Assembly (NCBI GenBank): GCA_017308345.1
Contig: JAFKFE010000262.1
Span: forward strand, 1-6,814
DNA from: Alphaproteobacteria bacterium
GTDB lineage: Bacteria; Pseudomonadota; Alphaproteobacteria; Rhizobiales; Rhizobiaceae
Length of the DNA stretch: 6,814 nucleotides
Direction of reading: 5' to 3'
Shown piece by piece: positions 1 to 6,539 of the stretch (its first letter is position 1; each line of letters opens with the position of its first letter). Under the pieces are notes generated by a model. That model was not told where the DNA came from. It saw only the letters and a list, made by a program, of their open reading frames with translations, and made no database searches. The position numbers were made by a program, and so were the translations under genes.

Positions 1-1101
<1,101 letters not shown>

Positions 1102-1112
1102 TGATGCACGTT

Positions 1113-1144
1113 CGCGCTCCGCACCGTGAAGGAGCGCGGCTTTT
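1113..1144 (+). terminator. Candidate intrinsic terminator between pip and cimA
   Basis: CGCGCTCC at 1113-1120 pairs perfectly with GGAGCGCG at 1131-1138 across a 10-base loop. After two further bases comes TTTT (1141-1144). It starts 11 bases after the pip stop, as expected for a rho-independent terminator, though the T tract is short. It also lies just 12 bases upstream of the cimA start codon, so it could instead act as a leader hairpin for cimA. Confidence 0.5.
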
Positions 1145-1156
1145 CGAGCTATAGCC

Positions 1157-2773
1157 ATGACAAAACAGAGACTGTTTCTCTTCGACACCACCCTTCGCGA
1201 CGGCCAGCAGACGCCGGGCATCGACTTTTCCGTCGAGGATAAGATCGCGATCGCAAAACTGCTCGACGAGTTCGGCATCGATTATGTCGAGGGCGGCTAT
1301 CCCGGCGCCAACCCGACCGATACGGCCTTCTTCCAGAAGAAGCGGACGGAAAGCGCGAAGTTCGTCGCCTTCGGCATGACCAAGCGGGCGGGGATCTCGG
1401 CTTCCAACGACCCGGGGCTGGCTGCGCTTGTGCAGTCGAAATCCGACGCCATCTGCTTCGTCGCCAAGAGCTGGGACTACCATGTGCGCGTGGCGCTCGG
1501 CTGCACGAACGAGGAGAACCTGGAGTCGATCAAGGCATCGGTCGAGGCGGCGGTCGCTTCGGCCAAGGAGGCGATGGTCGACTGCGAGCATTTCTTCGAC
1601 GGCTTCAAGGCCAATCCCGATTACGCGCTGGCCTGCGCCAGGACCGCTTACGATGCCGGCGCGCGTTGGGTGGTGCTGTGCGACACCAATGGCGGCACGC
1701 AGCCTTCCGAAGTGCGCGCCATCGTCGAGAAGGTGATCGCAGGCGGCATCCCGGGCAGCCATCTCGGCATCCATGCCCATGACGACACCGGCCAGGCGGT
1801 GGCGAATTCCCTTGCCGCGGTCGAGGCCGGCGTGCGCCAGATCCAGGGCACGCTGAACGGCATCGGCGAACGCTGCGGCAACGCCAACCTGATCACCATC
1901 ATCCCGACGCTTTCGCTGAAGCCGGCCTTCGCCGACCGCTTCGAGACAGGCGTCTCGGCCGAGGATCTGGCTGGAATATCAAGGCTCTCCCGCGCCTTCG
2001 ACGAGTTGCTCAACCGTGCCCCGGAAGCGCAGGCACCCTATGTGGGCTCCTCCGCCTTCGCCACCAAGGCCGGCATCCATGCCTCCGCCTTGGCCAAGGA
2101 GCCGGCGACCTATGAGCATGTCCCGCCCGAGGCCGTCGGCAACCGCCGCCGCGTCATGGTTTCCGACCAGGGCGGCAAGGCCAATTTCCTCGCCGAGCTC
2201 AAGCGGCGCGGCATCGAGGTGCCGAAGGACGATAACAGGCTCGACTCCCTGATCGCCGTGGTCAAGGAGCGCGAGGCCGAAGGTTATGCCTATGAAGGCG
2301 CCGATGCCTCCTTCGAGCTGCTGGCCCGCAAGATGCTGCACGGCCTGCCGGAATTCTTCAACGTCACCTCCTTCCGCTGCATGGTCGAGCGCCGCTTCGA
2401 CGCCAACGGCAATCTGAAGACGGTGTCCGAGGCGATCGTGAAGGTCGAGGTCGATGGCGAGGAGAAGATGTCGGTCGCCGAGGGCCACGGCCCGGTCAAC
2501 GCGCTCGACATCGCGCTGCGCAAGGACCTCGGCAAATACCAGAGCGAGATCGTCGACCTCGAGCTCGCCGATTTCAAGGTGCGTATCCTCAACGGCGGCA
2601 CCGAGGCCATCACCCGTGTTTTGGTCGAATCGCATGATTCCACCGGCGCCCGCTGGTGGACGGTCGGCGTGTCGGAGAACATCATCGACGCCTCCTTCCA
2701 GGCGCTGATGGATTCCATCGTCTACAAGCTGATGAAGAACCGCGAGATGGCCGGGCTGGTGGCGGCGGAGTAG
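1157..2773 (+). CDS. cimA: (R)-citramalate synthase
   Basis: The 538-residue product should condense pyruvate with acetyl-CoA to (R)-citramalate, which LeuCD and LeuB then convert to 2-oxobutyrate for isoleucine synthesis without threonine deaminase. The N-terminal half is an HMGL-like TIM barrel. It has FDTTLRDGQQTPG at 9-21 with the catalytic/metal Arg14-Asp15, the metal-binding HAH at 206-208 in GIHAHDDTGQA, and GIGERCGNAN at 235-244. A linker with FATKAGIHASA (301-311) leads to a C-terminal LeuA-type regulatory domain from about 400 to 530, including LNGGTEAITRVLVES and VGVSENIIDASFQALMDS. These C-terminal blocks and the length match the long citramalate synthase family (TIGR00977-like) rather than 2-isopropylmalate synthase. 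Such domains usually bind the feedback inhibitor, here presumably isoleucine. ATG 1157 is the only plausible start, since an in-frame TGA lies at 1127-1129. The nearest purine-rich site, GAAGGAG around 1128-1134, is inside the preceding hairpin and about 22 bases away, which is unusually far. Confidence 0.93.
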   Translation: MTKQRLFLFDTTLRDGQQTPGIDFSVEDKIAIAKLLDEFGIDYVEGGYPGANPTDTAFFQKKRTESAKFVAFGMTKRAGISASNDPGLAALVQSKSDAICFVAKSWDYHVRVALGCTNEENLESIKASVEAAVASAKEAMVDCEHFFDGFKANPDYALACARTAYDAGARWVVLCDTNGGTQPSEVRAIVEKVIAGGIPGSHLGIHAHDDTGQAVANSLAAVEAGVRQIQGTLNGIGERCGNANLITIIPTLSLKPAFADRFETGVSAEDLAGISRLSRAFDELLNRAPEAQAPYVGSSAFATKAGIHASALAKEPATYEHVPPEAVGNRRRVMVSDQGGKANFLAELKRRGIEVPKDDNRLDSLIAVVKEREAEGYAYEGADASFELLARKMLHGLPEFFNVTSFRCMVERRFDANGNLKTVSEAIVKVEVDGEEKMSVAEGHGPVNALDIALRKDLGKYQSEIVDLELADFKVRILNGGTEAITRVLVESHDSTGARWWTVGVSENIIDASFQALMDSIVYKLMKNREMAGLVAAE

Positions 2774-2784
2774 ACGCTGCCGTC

Positions 2785-2817
2785 TTTCCTCTCCCCCGCT
2801 TTGCGGGGGCGAGGAAA
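2785..2817 (+). repeat. Long GC-rich palindrome downstream of cimA (terminator or dispersed palindromic repeat)
   Basis: Two 15-base arms fold over a TTT loop (2800-2802). The inner stem is CCCCCGC/GCGGGGG (2793-2799 with 2803-2809), then one T-C mismatch, then the outer stem TTTCCTC/GAGGAAA (2785-2791 with 2811-2817). It begins 12 bases after the cimA stop. No T tract follows on either strand, so it is not a textbook intrinsic terminator, although the stem is very stable and could still block transcription or protect the mRNA 3' end. Palindromes of the CTCCCCCGC-loop-GCGGGGG style recur between genes in rhizobial genomes, from memory, so it may be a copy of a dispersed element. Confidence 0.6.
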
Positions 2818-2837
2818 CGGCGCACCAACTGCTTGAA

Positions 2838-2879
2838 CCATCACGAAATGTCCATTGATCCATCACATTTTTGCGATGG
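2838..2879 (+). promoter_or_regulatory. Repeated CCATCAC heptamer with a partial inverted copy, upstream of rarD
   Basis: CCATCAC occurs at 2838-2844 and again at 2860-2866, 22 bases apart, which is close to two helical turns. GCGATGG at 2873-2879 is an imperfect inverted copy of the second heptamer. This is the only AT-richer patch in the 140-bp cimA-rarD gap and lies 35-76 bases upstream of the rarD ATG, a reasonable place for an operator. No convincing sigma-70 promoter was found beside it. The arrangement could be chance. Confidence 0.25.
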
Positions 2880-2913
2880 TCTTGGACGGTCCGCTGGGCC
2901 ATAGCGTTGGGCC

Positions 2914-3843
2914 ATGGTCACCGCAACAGCCGATCTCGATCAAGACGCCAAGGGCCGCCGCGGCTTCCTGCTGGCGCTTGGCGCCTATTTCCTCTGGGGA
3001 CTGCTGCCCTTCTACATGAAGGCGGTGGCGCACCTGCCGCTCGCCGAGGTGATCGCCAACCGTGTCGTCTGGTCGGTGCCGATCGCGGCGGCAGTGTTGA
3101 TCTGGGCCGGCCGCACGGCCGACTTCAAGGCGGCGATCCGCTCACCGAAGAGCCTTGCCATGGCGGCGCTGACGGCGGTGCTGATCTCGGTCAACTGGGG
3201 CATCTATGTCTGGGCGATCTCGGTCGGCCGCACCGTCGAGACAGCGCTCGGCTACTACATCAATCCGCTGGTCAGCGTCGTGGTCGGCGCCGTGCTGCTC
3301 GGCGAGCGGCTCGACCGGCTGCAGATCGCCGCGGTGGCGCTGGCCGCGATCGCGGTGGCGGTGCTGACCGTCGAGGCCGGCAAGCTGCCCTGGGTGTCGC
3401 TGGCGCTCGCCTTCTCCTTCGCCGCCTACGGCTTCTTCCGCAAGACACTGCCGATCGGCCCGAGCCAGGGGTTCCTGCTCGAAGTGCTTCTGCTTTCGGT
3501 GCCGGCGCTTTGCTACATCGTCTACCTGATCGCCACCGGCCAGGACCATCTCATCTCCAGCGCCGGTTCCGACACCGCCTTGCTGATCGGCTGTGGTCCA
3601 ATCACCGCGGTGCCGCTGTTGCTGTTTGCTTTTGGCGCCCGGCTGCTGCGCCTGTCCACCATCGGCATCATGCAATATATCGCGCCGACCATGGTGTTCC
3701 TGATCGCCGTCCTGATCTTCGATGAGCCGTTCGGCACCACACAGGCCATCGCCTTCGCGCTGATCTGGGTGGCGCTGGCGATGTACAGTTGGTCGATGTT
3801 CAGGGGCCGCGAGGTTCGCCCGGCGGCGCCAGCGACGAGATAG
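2914..3843 (+). CDS. rarD: EamA/DMT-superfamily transporter, RarD type
   Basis: The 309-residue product is a polytopic inner-membrane protein with about ten hydrophobic segments, beginning at residue 17 and ending near 295, so both termini are expected on one side. The start of the first helix, LLALGAYFLWGLLPFYMK (19-36), is a RarD hallmark. Further family-like blocks are ANRVVWS (48-54), SVNWGIYVWA (92-101), ALGYYINPL (111-119) and GIMQYIAPTMVFLIAV (251-266). The length matches RarD (about 295-310). RarD proteins are often labelled chloramphenicol-sensitive, but their physiological substrate is not established, so export of a small metabolite is inferred only. ATG 2914 is chosen because it gives a short hydrophilic leader before the first helix; no clear Shine-Dalgarno precedes it. 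TGGGCCAT is repeated at 2895-2902 and 2908-2915, overlapping the start. The gene converges with zntB, with 10 bases between the stop codons. Confidence 0.9.
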   Translation: MVTATADLDQDAKGRRGFLLALGAYFLWGLLPFYMKAVAHLPLAEVIANRVVWSVPIAAAVLIWAGRTADFKAAIRSPKSLAMAALTAVLISVNWGIYVWAISVGRTVETALGYYINPLVSVVVGAVLLGERLDRLQIAAVALAAIAVAVLTVEAGKLPWVSLALAFSFAAYGFFRKTLPIGPSQGFLLEVLLLSVPALCYIVYLIATGQDHLISSAGSDTALLIGCGPITAVPLLLFAFGARLLRLSTIGIMQYIAPTMVFLIAVLIFDEPFGTTQAIAFALIWVALAMYSWSMFRGREVRPAAPATR

Positions 3844-3853
3844 GATCGGCGCG

Positions 3854-4849
3854 CTACACCCGCCCGAGTCGCCGCACGACCATGTAGATAACGCCGGCGA
3901 TGACGATTGAAATCGCCGTCACCACCCAGAAGCCGAAGGGCGTATCGACCAGCGGCAACCCGCCGACATTCATGCCGAACAGGCCGGAAATGATGGTCAT
4001 CGGCAACAGCACGGCCGTCATGACGGAGAGGATGTAGAGCAACTGGTTCGACCGCTCGGTCAGCTTGGCCATCAGCTCGTCCTGCAGCAGCCTCGTGCGC
4101 GCCTGCAACTGCTCGCCGTCGTGATGCAGCGTATATGCCCGATGCGAAAGCCGCGCCGCCATGTCGTTGATCGCGTCCGGCAGCTCGTTACGATGCGCAT
4201 GGTCCAGGTGGCGAAACAGGTTGGTGAGCGTCGCCATCTGGCGGTGGATCAGCACCAGTTGGCGGCGCGCGTCGACCAGCGCCTGCCGCTCGCTGTGCCA
4301 TGCGTCGACGACGATGCGGTCCTCGATACCGTCCAGCGTGTCGCCCATCTTGTCGAGTTCGGCCGCCATGCCGTCGAGCGACTGGCCCATCACCGCCTCG
4401 ATCAGCTCTGCCGGCGTGCGGAATTTGCGCGATCCGCTTTCCACCAGCTTGCGGACCCTGTCGACCGATTCCAGCGGCTGTTTGCGGGCGCCCACCAGCA
4501 TCCTGTCGTTCAAGGCGAAGCGGAAATGGGTGAGCCCGCGCGCTTCCGCGAAGTCATGCCTGAGGTCGGGCAGGTCGCCATAGAGGAAGTCGTCCTCGAA
4601 ATCGATCTGGCAGCCATGGCTGGGGGACAGGAAGGCGTCCCGCACCGCCGCCGGCAGGGCCTGCTCGCCCCCGATCTCCTGGCGGGCGCGGATGTCGGTG
4701 ATCTGGTAGCTGCGCCAGGTCCAATACGCCTCGGCGGGGTCCCTGGTGCGGGAGCCGTCGGCCTTGAAATGGTAGATGAAGAAGAGCCCGTGCTCGTCCG
4801 GCAGGTAGGGCGAAAGGTCGGTGTCTTCGGCGGGCAGGGCAATGTTCAT
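3854..4849 (-). CDS. zntB: ZntB-like zinc transporter (CorA/MIT family)
   Basis: The 331-residue product is a two-helix metal ion transporter of the CorA family, expected to work as a homopentamer in the inner membrane. The long N-terminal cytoplasmic domain (1 to about 265) ends in a helical stalk rich in charged residues and glutamine. Helix 1 (about 271-291, LYILSVMTAVLLPMTIISGLF) is followed by the signature GMN at 292-294 and helix 2 at about 304-324, then a basic tail VVRRLGRV. The loop reads GMNVGGLP, as in ZntB (GMNVGGIP), and lacks the MPE seen after GMN in magnesium-transporting CorA, which favours zinc. Length also fits ZntB (327 in E. coli). E. coli ZntB was first described as a zinc exporter and later as a proton-driven importer, so the direction is not inferred here. 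ATG 4849 begins a family-like hydrophilic leader; the ribosome site is weak. Metal specificity cannot be proved from sequence. Confidence 0.9.
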   Translation of the reverse strand: MNIALPAEDTDLSPYLPDEHGLFFIYHFKADGSRTRDPAEAYWTWRSYQITDIRARQEIGGEQALPAAVRDAFLSPSHGCQIDFEDDFLYGDLPDLRHDFAEARGLTHFRFALNDRMLVGARKQPLESVDRVRKLVESGSRKFRTPAELIEAVMGQSLDGMAAELDKMGDTLDGIEDRIVVDAWHSERQALVDARRQLVLIHRQMATLTNLFRHLDHAHRNELPDAINDMAARLSHRAYTLHHDGEQLQARTRLLQDELMAKLTERSNQLLYILSVMTAVLLPMTIISGLFGMNVGGLPLVDTPFGFWVVTAISIVIAGVIYMVVRRLGRV

Positions 4850-5096
4850 GGCGGCTTCGCCGGCTCTTGATGCGGTCGGGGTCGCGGGGGCGGCCAGTCG
4901 GCATCTCTAGCATGCGCCACCCGGTTGGGTGTGACAGTTCGATGACGGCCGACGCTCGCGCGGCTTCAGCCCCGATTTCATGCGTCCCCAAAAAAACTTC
5001 AGCGCCCCGGGAATAAAGCCCGGGCCTTCCGGGTCTTGGCTGTAGCGAGGCCATCCTCCCAAGGCACGCATCAACCAACCCGGAAGGAATACCGAC
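4850..5096. other. Intergenic region between the divergent zntB and DUF680-like genes
   Basis: This 247-bp gap must hold the control regions of both flanking genes. Visible elements are a short CACCC-GGTT-GGGTG hairpin (4918-4931), a run of seven A (4990-4996) and the CCCGGG inverted repeat described separately. No zinc-uptake (Zur-like) AT-rich palindrome was seen next to zntB, and no convincing coding region lies inside. Confidence 0.5.
5006..5038 (+). promoter_or_regulatory. Candidate ECF-type promoter overlapping a CCCGGG inverted repeat
   Basis: GGGAATAA at 5009-5016 resembles the GGAATAA-core -35 elements associated, from memory, with some proteobacterial ECF sigma factors. About 16 bases downstream is GGTCTT (5033-5038), which contains the GTC typical of ECF -10 elements. 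The same place forms an inverted repeat: CCCGGG at 5006-5011 and 5019-5024 around AATAAAG. The start codon of the DUF680-like gene lies about 58 bases beyond the putative -10, a plausible leader length. No sigma factor gene is in the window, so this is a motif guess. Confidence 0.3.
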
Positions 5097-5312
5097 ATGA
5101 ACAAGATCGTCTTCACCGCAGTCGCAATCCTCGTCGCCACCGGCGGCGCCTTTGCCGGCAGCGACCACTTCTCCGCGACCGGCCAGCAGGACGCGGGCGT
5201 CGACACCACCACCACCGCCTCCATCGTGAAGCTGGACATGCACCGCCACGACATGAAGCCGGCGGCCAGGATTGCTGCGGAAGAGCCCGGCCAGGGCATC
5301 TGGGGTCGCTGA
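5097..5312 (+). CDS. Small exported protein, DUF680-like (Mesorhizobium-type)
   Basis: The 71-residue product has a clear Sec signal peptide: MNK, a hydrophobic core at about 4-18, and a cleavage site AFA-GSD after residue 20. This leaves a mature periplasmic or secreted peptide of 51 residues. The mature part begins GSDHF, has a TTTTAS stretch (37-42), a DMHRHDM segment (47-53) and ends in GQGIWGR. The signal, the GSDH start and the GQGIWG end match my memory of DUF680, a family of unknown function known almost only from Mesorhizobium. The start is firm: GGAAGGA at 5082-5088 sits eight bases before ATG 5097. The His/Met cluster could bind a metal, which is inference only. The gene is divergent from zntB and is separated from the next gene by two hairpins, so it is probably transcribed alone, possibly from the ECF-like promoter upstream. 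Confidence 0.85.
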   Translation: MNKIVFTAVAILVATGGAFAGSDHFSATGQQDAGVDTTTTASIVKLDMHRHDMKPAARIAAEEPGQGIWGR

Positions 5313-5402
5313 GCTAGGGGTTCAGCAGTCGAATGCTTGGGTTCCGGCAGGGAAGGCACGCCCTCGCCGTAACCGGGCCAGAGACGCCGATCTCCCCGGC
5401 GC

Positions 5403-5428
5403 CGGCCGGTCTTCAGTCGGACCGGCCG
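5403..5428 (+). repeat. First hairpin downstream of the DUF680-like gene
   Basis: The nine-base arm at 5403-5411 (CGGCCGGTC) pairs perfectly with GACCGGCCG at 5420-5428 across an eight-base loop. It starts 90 bases after the stop of the small gene and 17 bases before a second, stronger hairpin. No T tract follows it. It may be part of a two-stem 3' structure or of the leader of the following hydrolase gene. Confidence 0.55.
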
Positions 5429-5445
5429 TCCCCGGTTCCGCAGCC

Positions 5446-5477
5446 GGCGGAGGGCCGCACCGGGCCCTCCGCCATTT
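5446..5477 (+). terminator. Strong candidate intrinsic terminator
   Basis: GGCGGAGGGCC at 5446-5456 pairs perfectly, 11 base pairs, with GGCCCTCCGCC at 5463-5473 over a six-base loop (GCACCG). It is followed by the T-rich ATTTCTCTC. The stem and tract fit a rho-independent terminator for transcription from the DUF680-like gene. It lies 54 bases upstream of the hydrolase start, leaving little room for a promoter between, so a role as leader structure or attenuator for the hydrolase is the alternative. Confidence 0.6.
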
Positions 5478-5493
5478 CTCTCATACAGCCTGA

Positions 5494-5513
5494 AACTCGC
5501 AGCAACTCGCAGC
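5494..5513 (+). repeat. Perfect tandem decamer, two copies
   Basis: AACTCGCAGC occurs twice head to tail at 5494-5503 and 5504-5513. The repeat ends six bases before the ribosome binding site of the hydrolase gene. Ten-base spacing places both copies on the same face of the helix, so it could be a protein binding site or merely a slippage duplication. Confidence 0.5.
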
Positions 5514-5518
5514 CACTA

Positions 5519-5524
5519 GAGGAG
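5519..5524 (+). promoter_or_regulatory. Ribosome binding site fixing the hydrolase start
   Basis: GAGGAG sits seven bases before ATG 5532. It favours this codon over the second in-frame ATG at 5541, which would be 16 bases away, so the protein keeps the three residues MFN before the twin-arginine region. Confidence 0.8.
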
Positions 5525-5531
5525 ACTTCCG

Positions 5532-6503
5532 ATGTTCAACATGACGCGACGCATGGTGCTTGGATCCGCCGCGGCGGCGACCGCCTTCGGCATCGCCGGC
5601 AAGCTGGAATTCGCGCCGGCGGCTTACGCCGAAACCCCGGTCGAGCCGCTCGTCGGCTTTTACAAATACAAGGTGGGCTCGCTCGAGGTCACCGCCGTCT
5701 ATGACGGCATCTGGCGCAAGCCGCACGACCCGGCCTTCATCAAGGACGTATCGGTCGACGACACCAAGGCCGCGCTCGCCAAGGCGGGACTGACCACCGA
5801 GTTCATGCCGATCCCGCTCACCGTCGTCGTTCTCCAGATGAACGGCCGCACCATCATGATGGACGCCGGCTCCGGCGTCGGCCAGTGGCAGGCCAACGCC
5901 ACGCATCTGCCGGCCAACATGAAGGCCGCCGGCATCGACTACAAGGCGATCGACACTATTCTGATCTCGCATTTCCACCCCGATCATGTCTGGGGCCTGA
6001 TGGAGAAGGGCACCAACAATGCGGTGTTCCCGAATGCCGAGCTGATCGTCAACGCCACCGAATACAATTGGTGGACCGATCCGAGCCGGCTGGCCAAGCT
6101 GCCCGAGGGCCGCAAGCCGGCGGGCAAGCGCATCGCCGAGAACTTCCCGAAATGGAAGAACTGGAGGCTGGTCGACGACGGCGCGGAGGCGGTGCCCGGC
6201 ATCCGCCTCATGGCGGCGCCCGGCCACACGCCCGGCCATTCCGTCTACCATGTCGATGCCGGCTCCGAGCAGTTCCTCGTCTCGGCCGACACCATGTACG
6301 TGCCGGCGCTGCTCGCCCCGCACCCCGAATGGCAGGGCAGCTACGACCAGGACGGGCCGATGGCGATCACCACCCGCCACCGGATCATCGACCAGGTGAT
6401 CGCCGACAATGTCCGCATCTGCGGCTCGCACTTCCCGTTCCCGGGCACAGGCAGCTTCGTCAAGGACGGCAATGCCTACGCCTTCACCCCAACCCAGATC
6501 TGA
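5532..6503 (+). CDS. Tat-exported metallo-beta-lactamase-fold hydrolase, methyl parathion hydrolase/lactonase-like
   Basis: The 323-residue product is a binuclear metal-dependent hydrolase predicted to act in the periplasm. Residues 5-11 (TRRMVLG) form a twin-arginine motif, followed by an Ala-rich core and a cleavage site AYA-ET after residue 33. Metal ligands are complete: HFHPDH at 147-152 (His147, His149, Asp151, His152), His232 in GHTPGH, Asp253 in SADT and His300 in GSHFPFPG. The order, spacing and flanking blocks (VPGIRLMAAPGHTPGH, then a FPG-containing C-terminal block) resemble methyl parathion hydrolase, whose ligands are, from memory, His147, His149, Asp151, His152, His234, Asp255 and His302. 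Natural substrates of this branch are mostly unknown; lactones, esters or phosphotriesters are possible, so no gene symbol is given. The start is set by GAGGAG at 5519-5524. The TPR gene begins 36 bases after its stop, suggesting co-transcription. Confidence 0.88.
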   Translation: MFNMTRRMVLGSAAAATAFGIAGKLEFAPAAYAETPVEPLVGFYKYKVGSLEVTAVYDGIWRKPHDPAFIKDVSVDDTKAALAKAGLTTEFMPIPLTVVVLQMNGRTIMMDAGSGVGQWQANATHLPANMKAAGIDYKAIDTILISHFHPDHVWGLMEKGTNNAVFPNAELIVNATEYNWWTDPSRLAKLPEGRKPAGKRIAENFPKWKNWRLVDDGAEAVPGIRLMAAPGHTPGHSVYHVDAGSEQFLVSADTMYVPALLAPHPEWQGSYDQDGPMAITTRHRIIDQVIADNVRICGSHFPFPGTGSFVKDGNAYAFTPTQI

Positions 6504-6539
6504 GCTGAATCGGATCGTGAACAGAAAGCGACAACTCTT

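Noticed and set aside
1148..1155. GCTATAGC as a -10 promoter element for cimA
   Set aside because: It ends one base before the start codon, so a transcript from it would begin inside the coding region.
1979..2902. A 307-codon open frame on the minus strand opposite the cimA 3' end
   Set aside because: It runs antisense to the conserved regulatory domain of citramalate synthase and across the palindrome; composition is that of a shadow frame.
2871..3725. A 284-codon plus-strand frame overlapping rarD
   Set aside because: It is the out-of-frame shadow of rarD, rich in Arg, Gly and Pro with no hydrophobic helices, whereas the rarD frame gives ten clean membrane segments.
4990..5024. The minus-strand reading of the CCCGGG hairpin plus seven T as a terminator
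   Set aside because: The T run begins nine bases after the stem, too far for a rho-independent terminator, and no minus-strand gene upstream of it would need one.
5333..5704. A 123-codon frame between the DUF680-like gene and the hydrolase
   Set aside because: It has no ribosome site, runs through both hairpins and then into the hydrolase gene out of frame, and is rich in Arg, Pro and Gly like other shadow frames.
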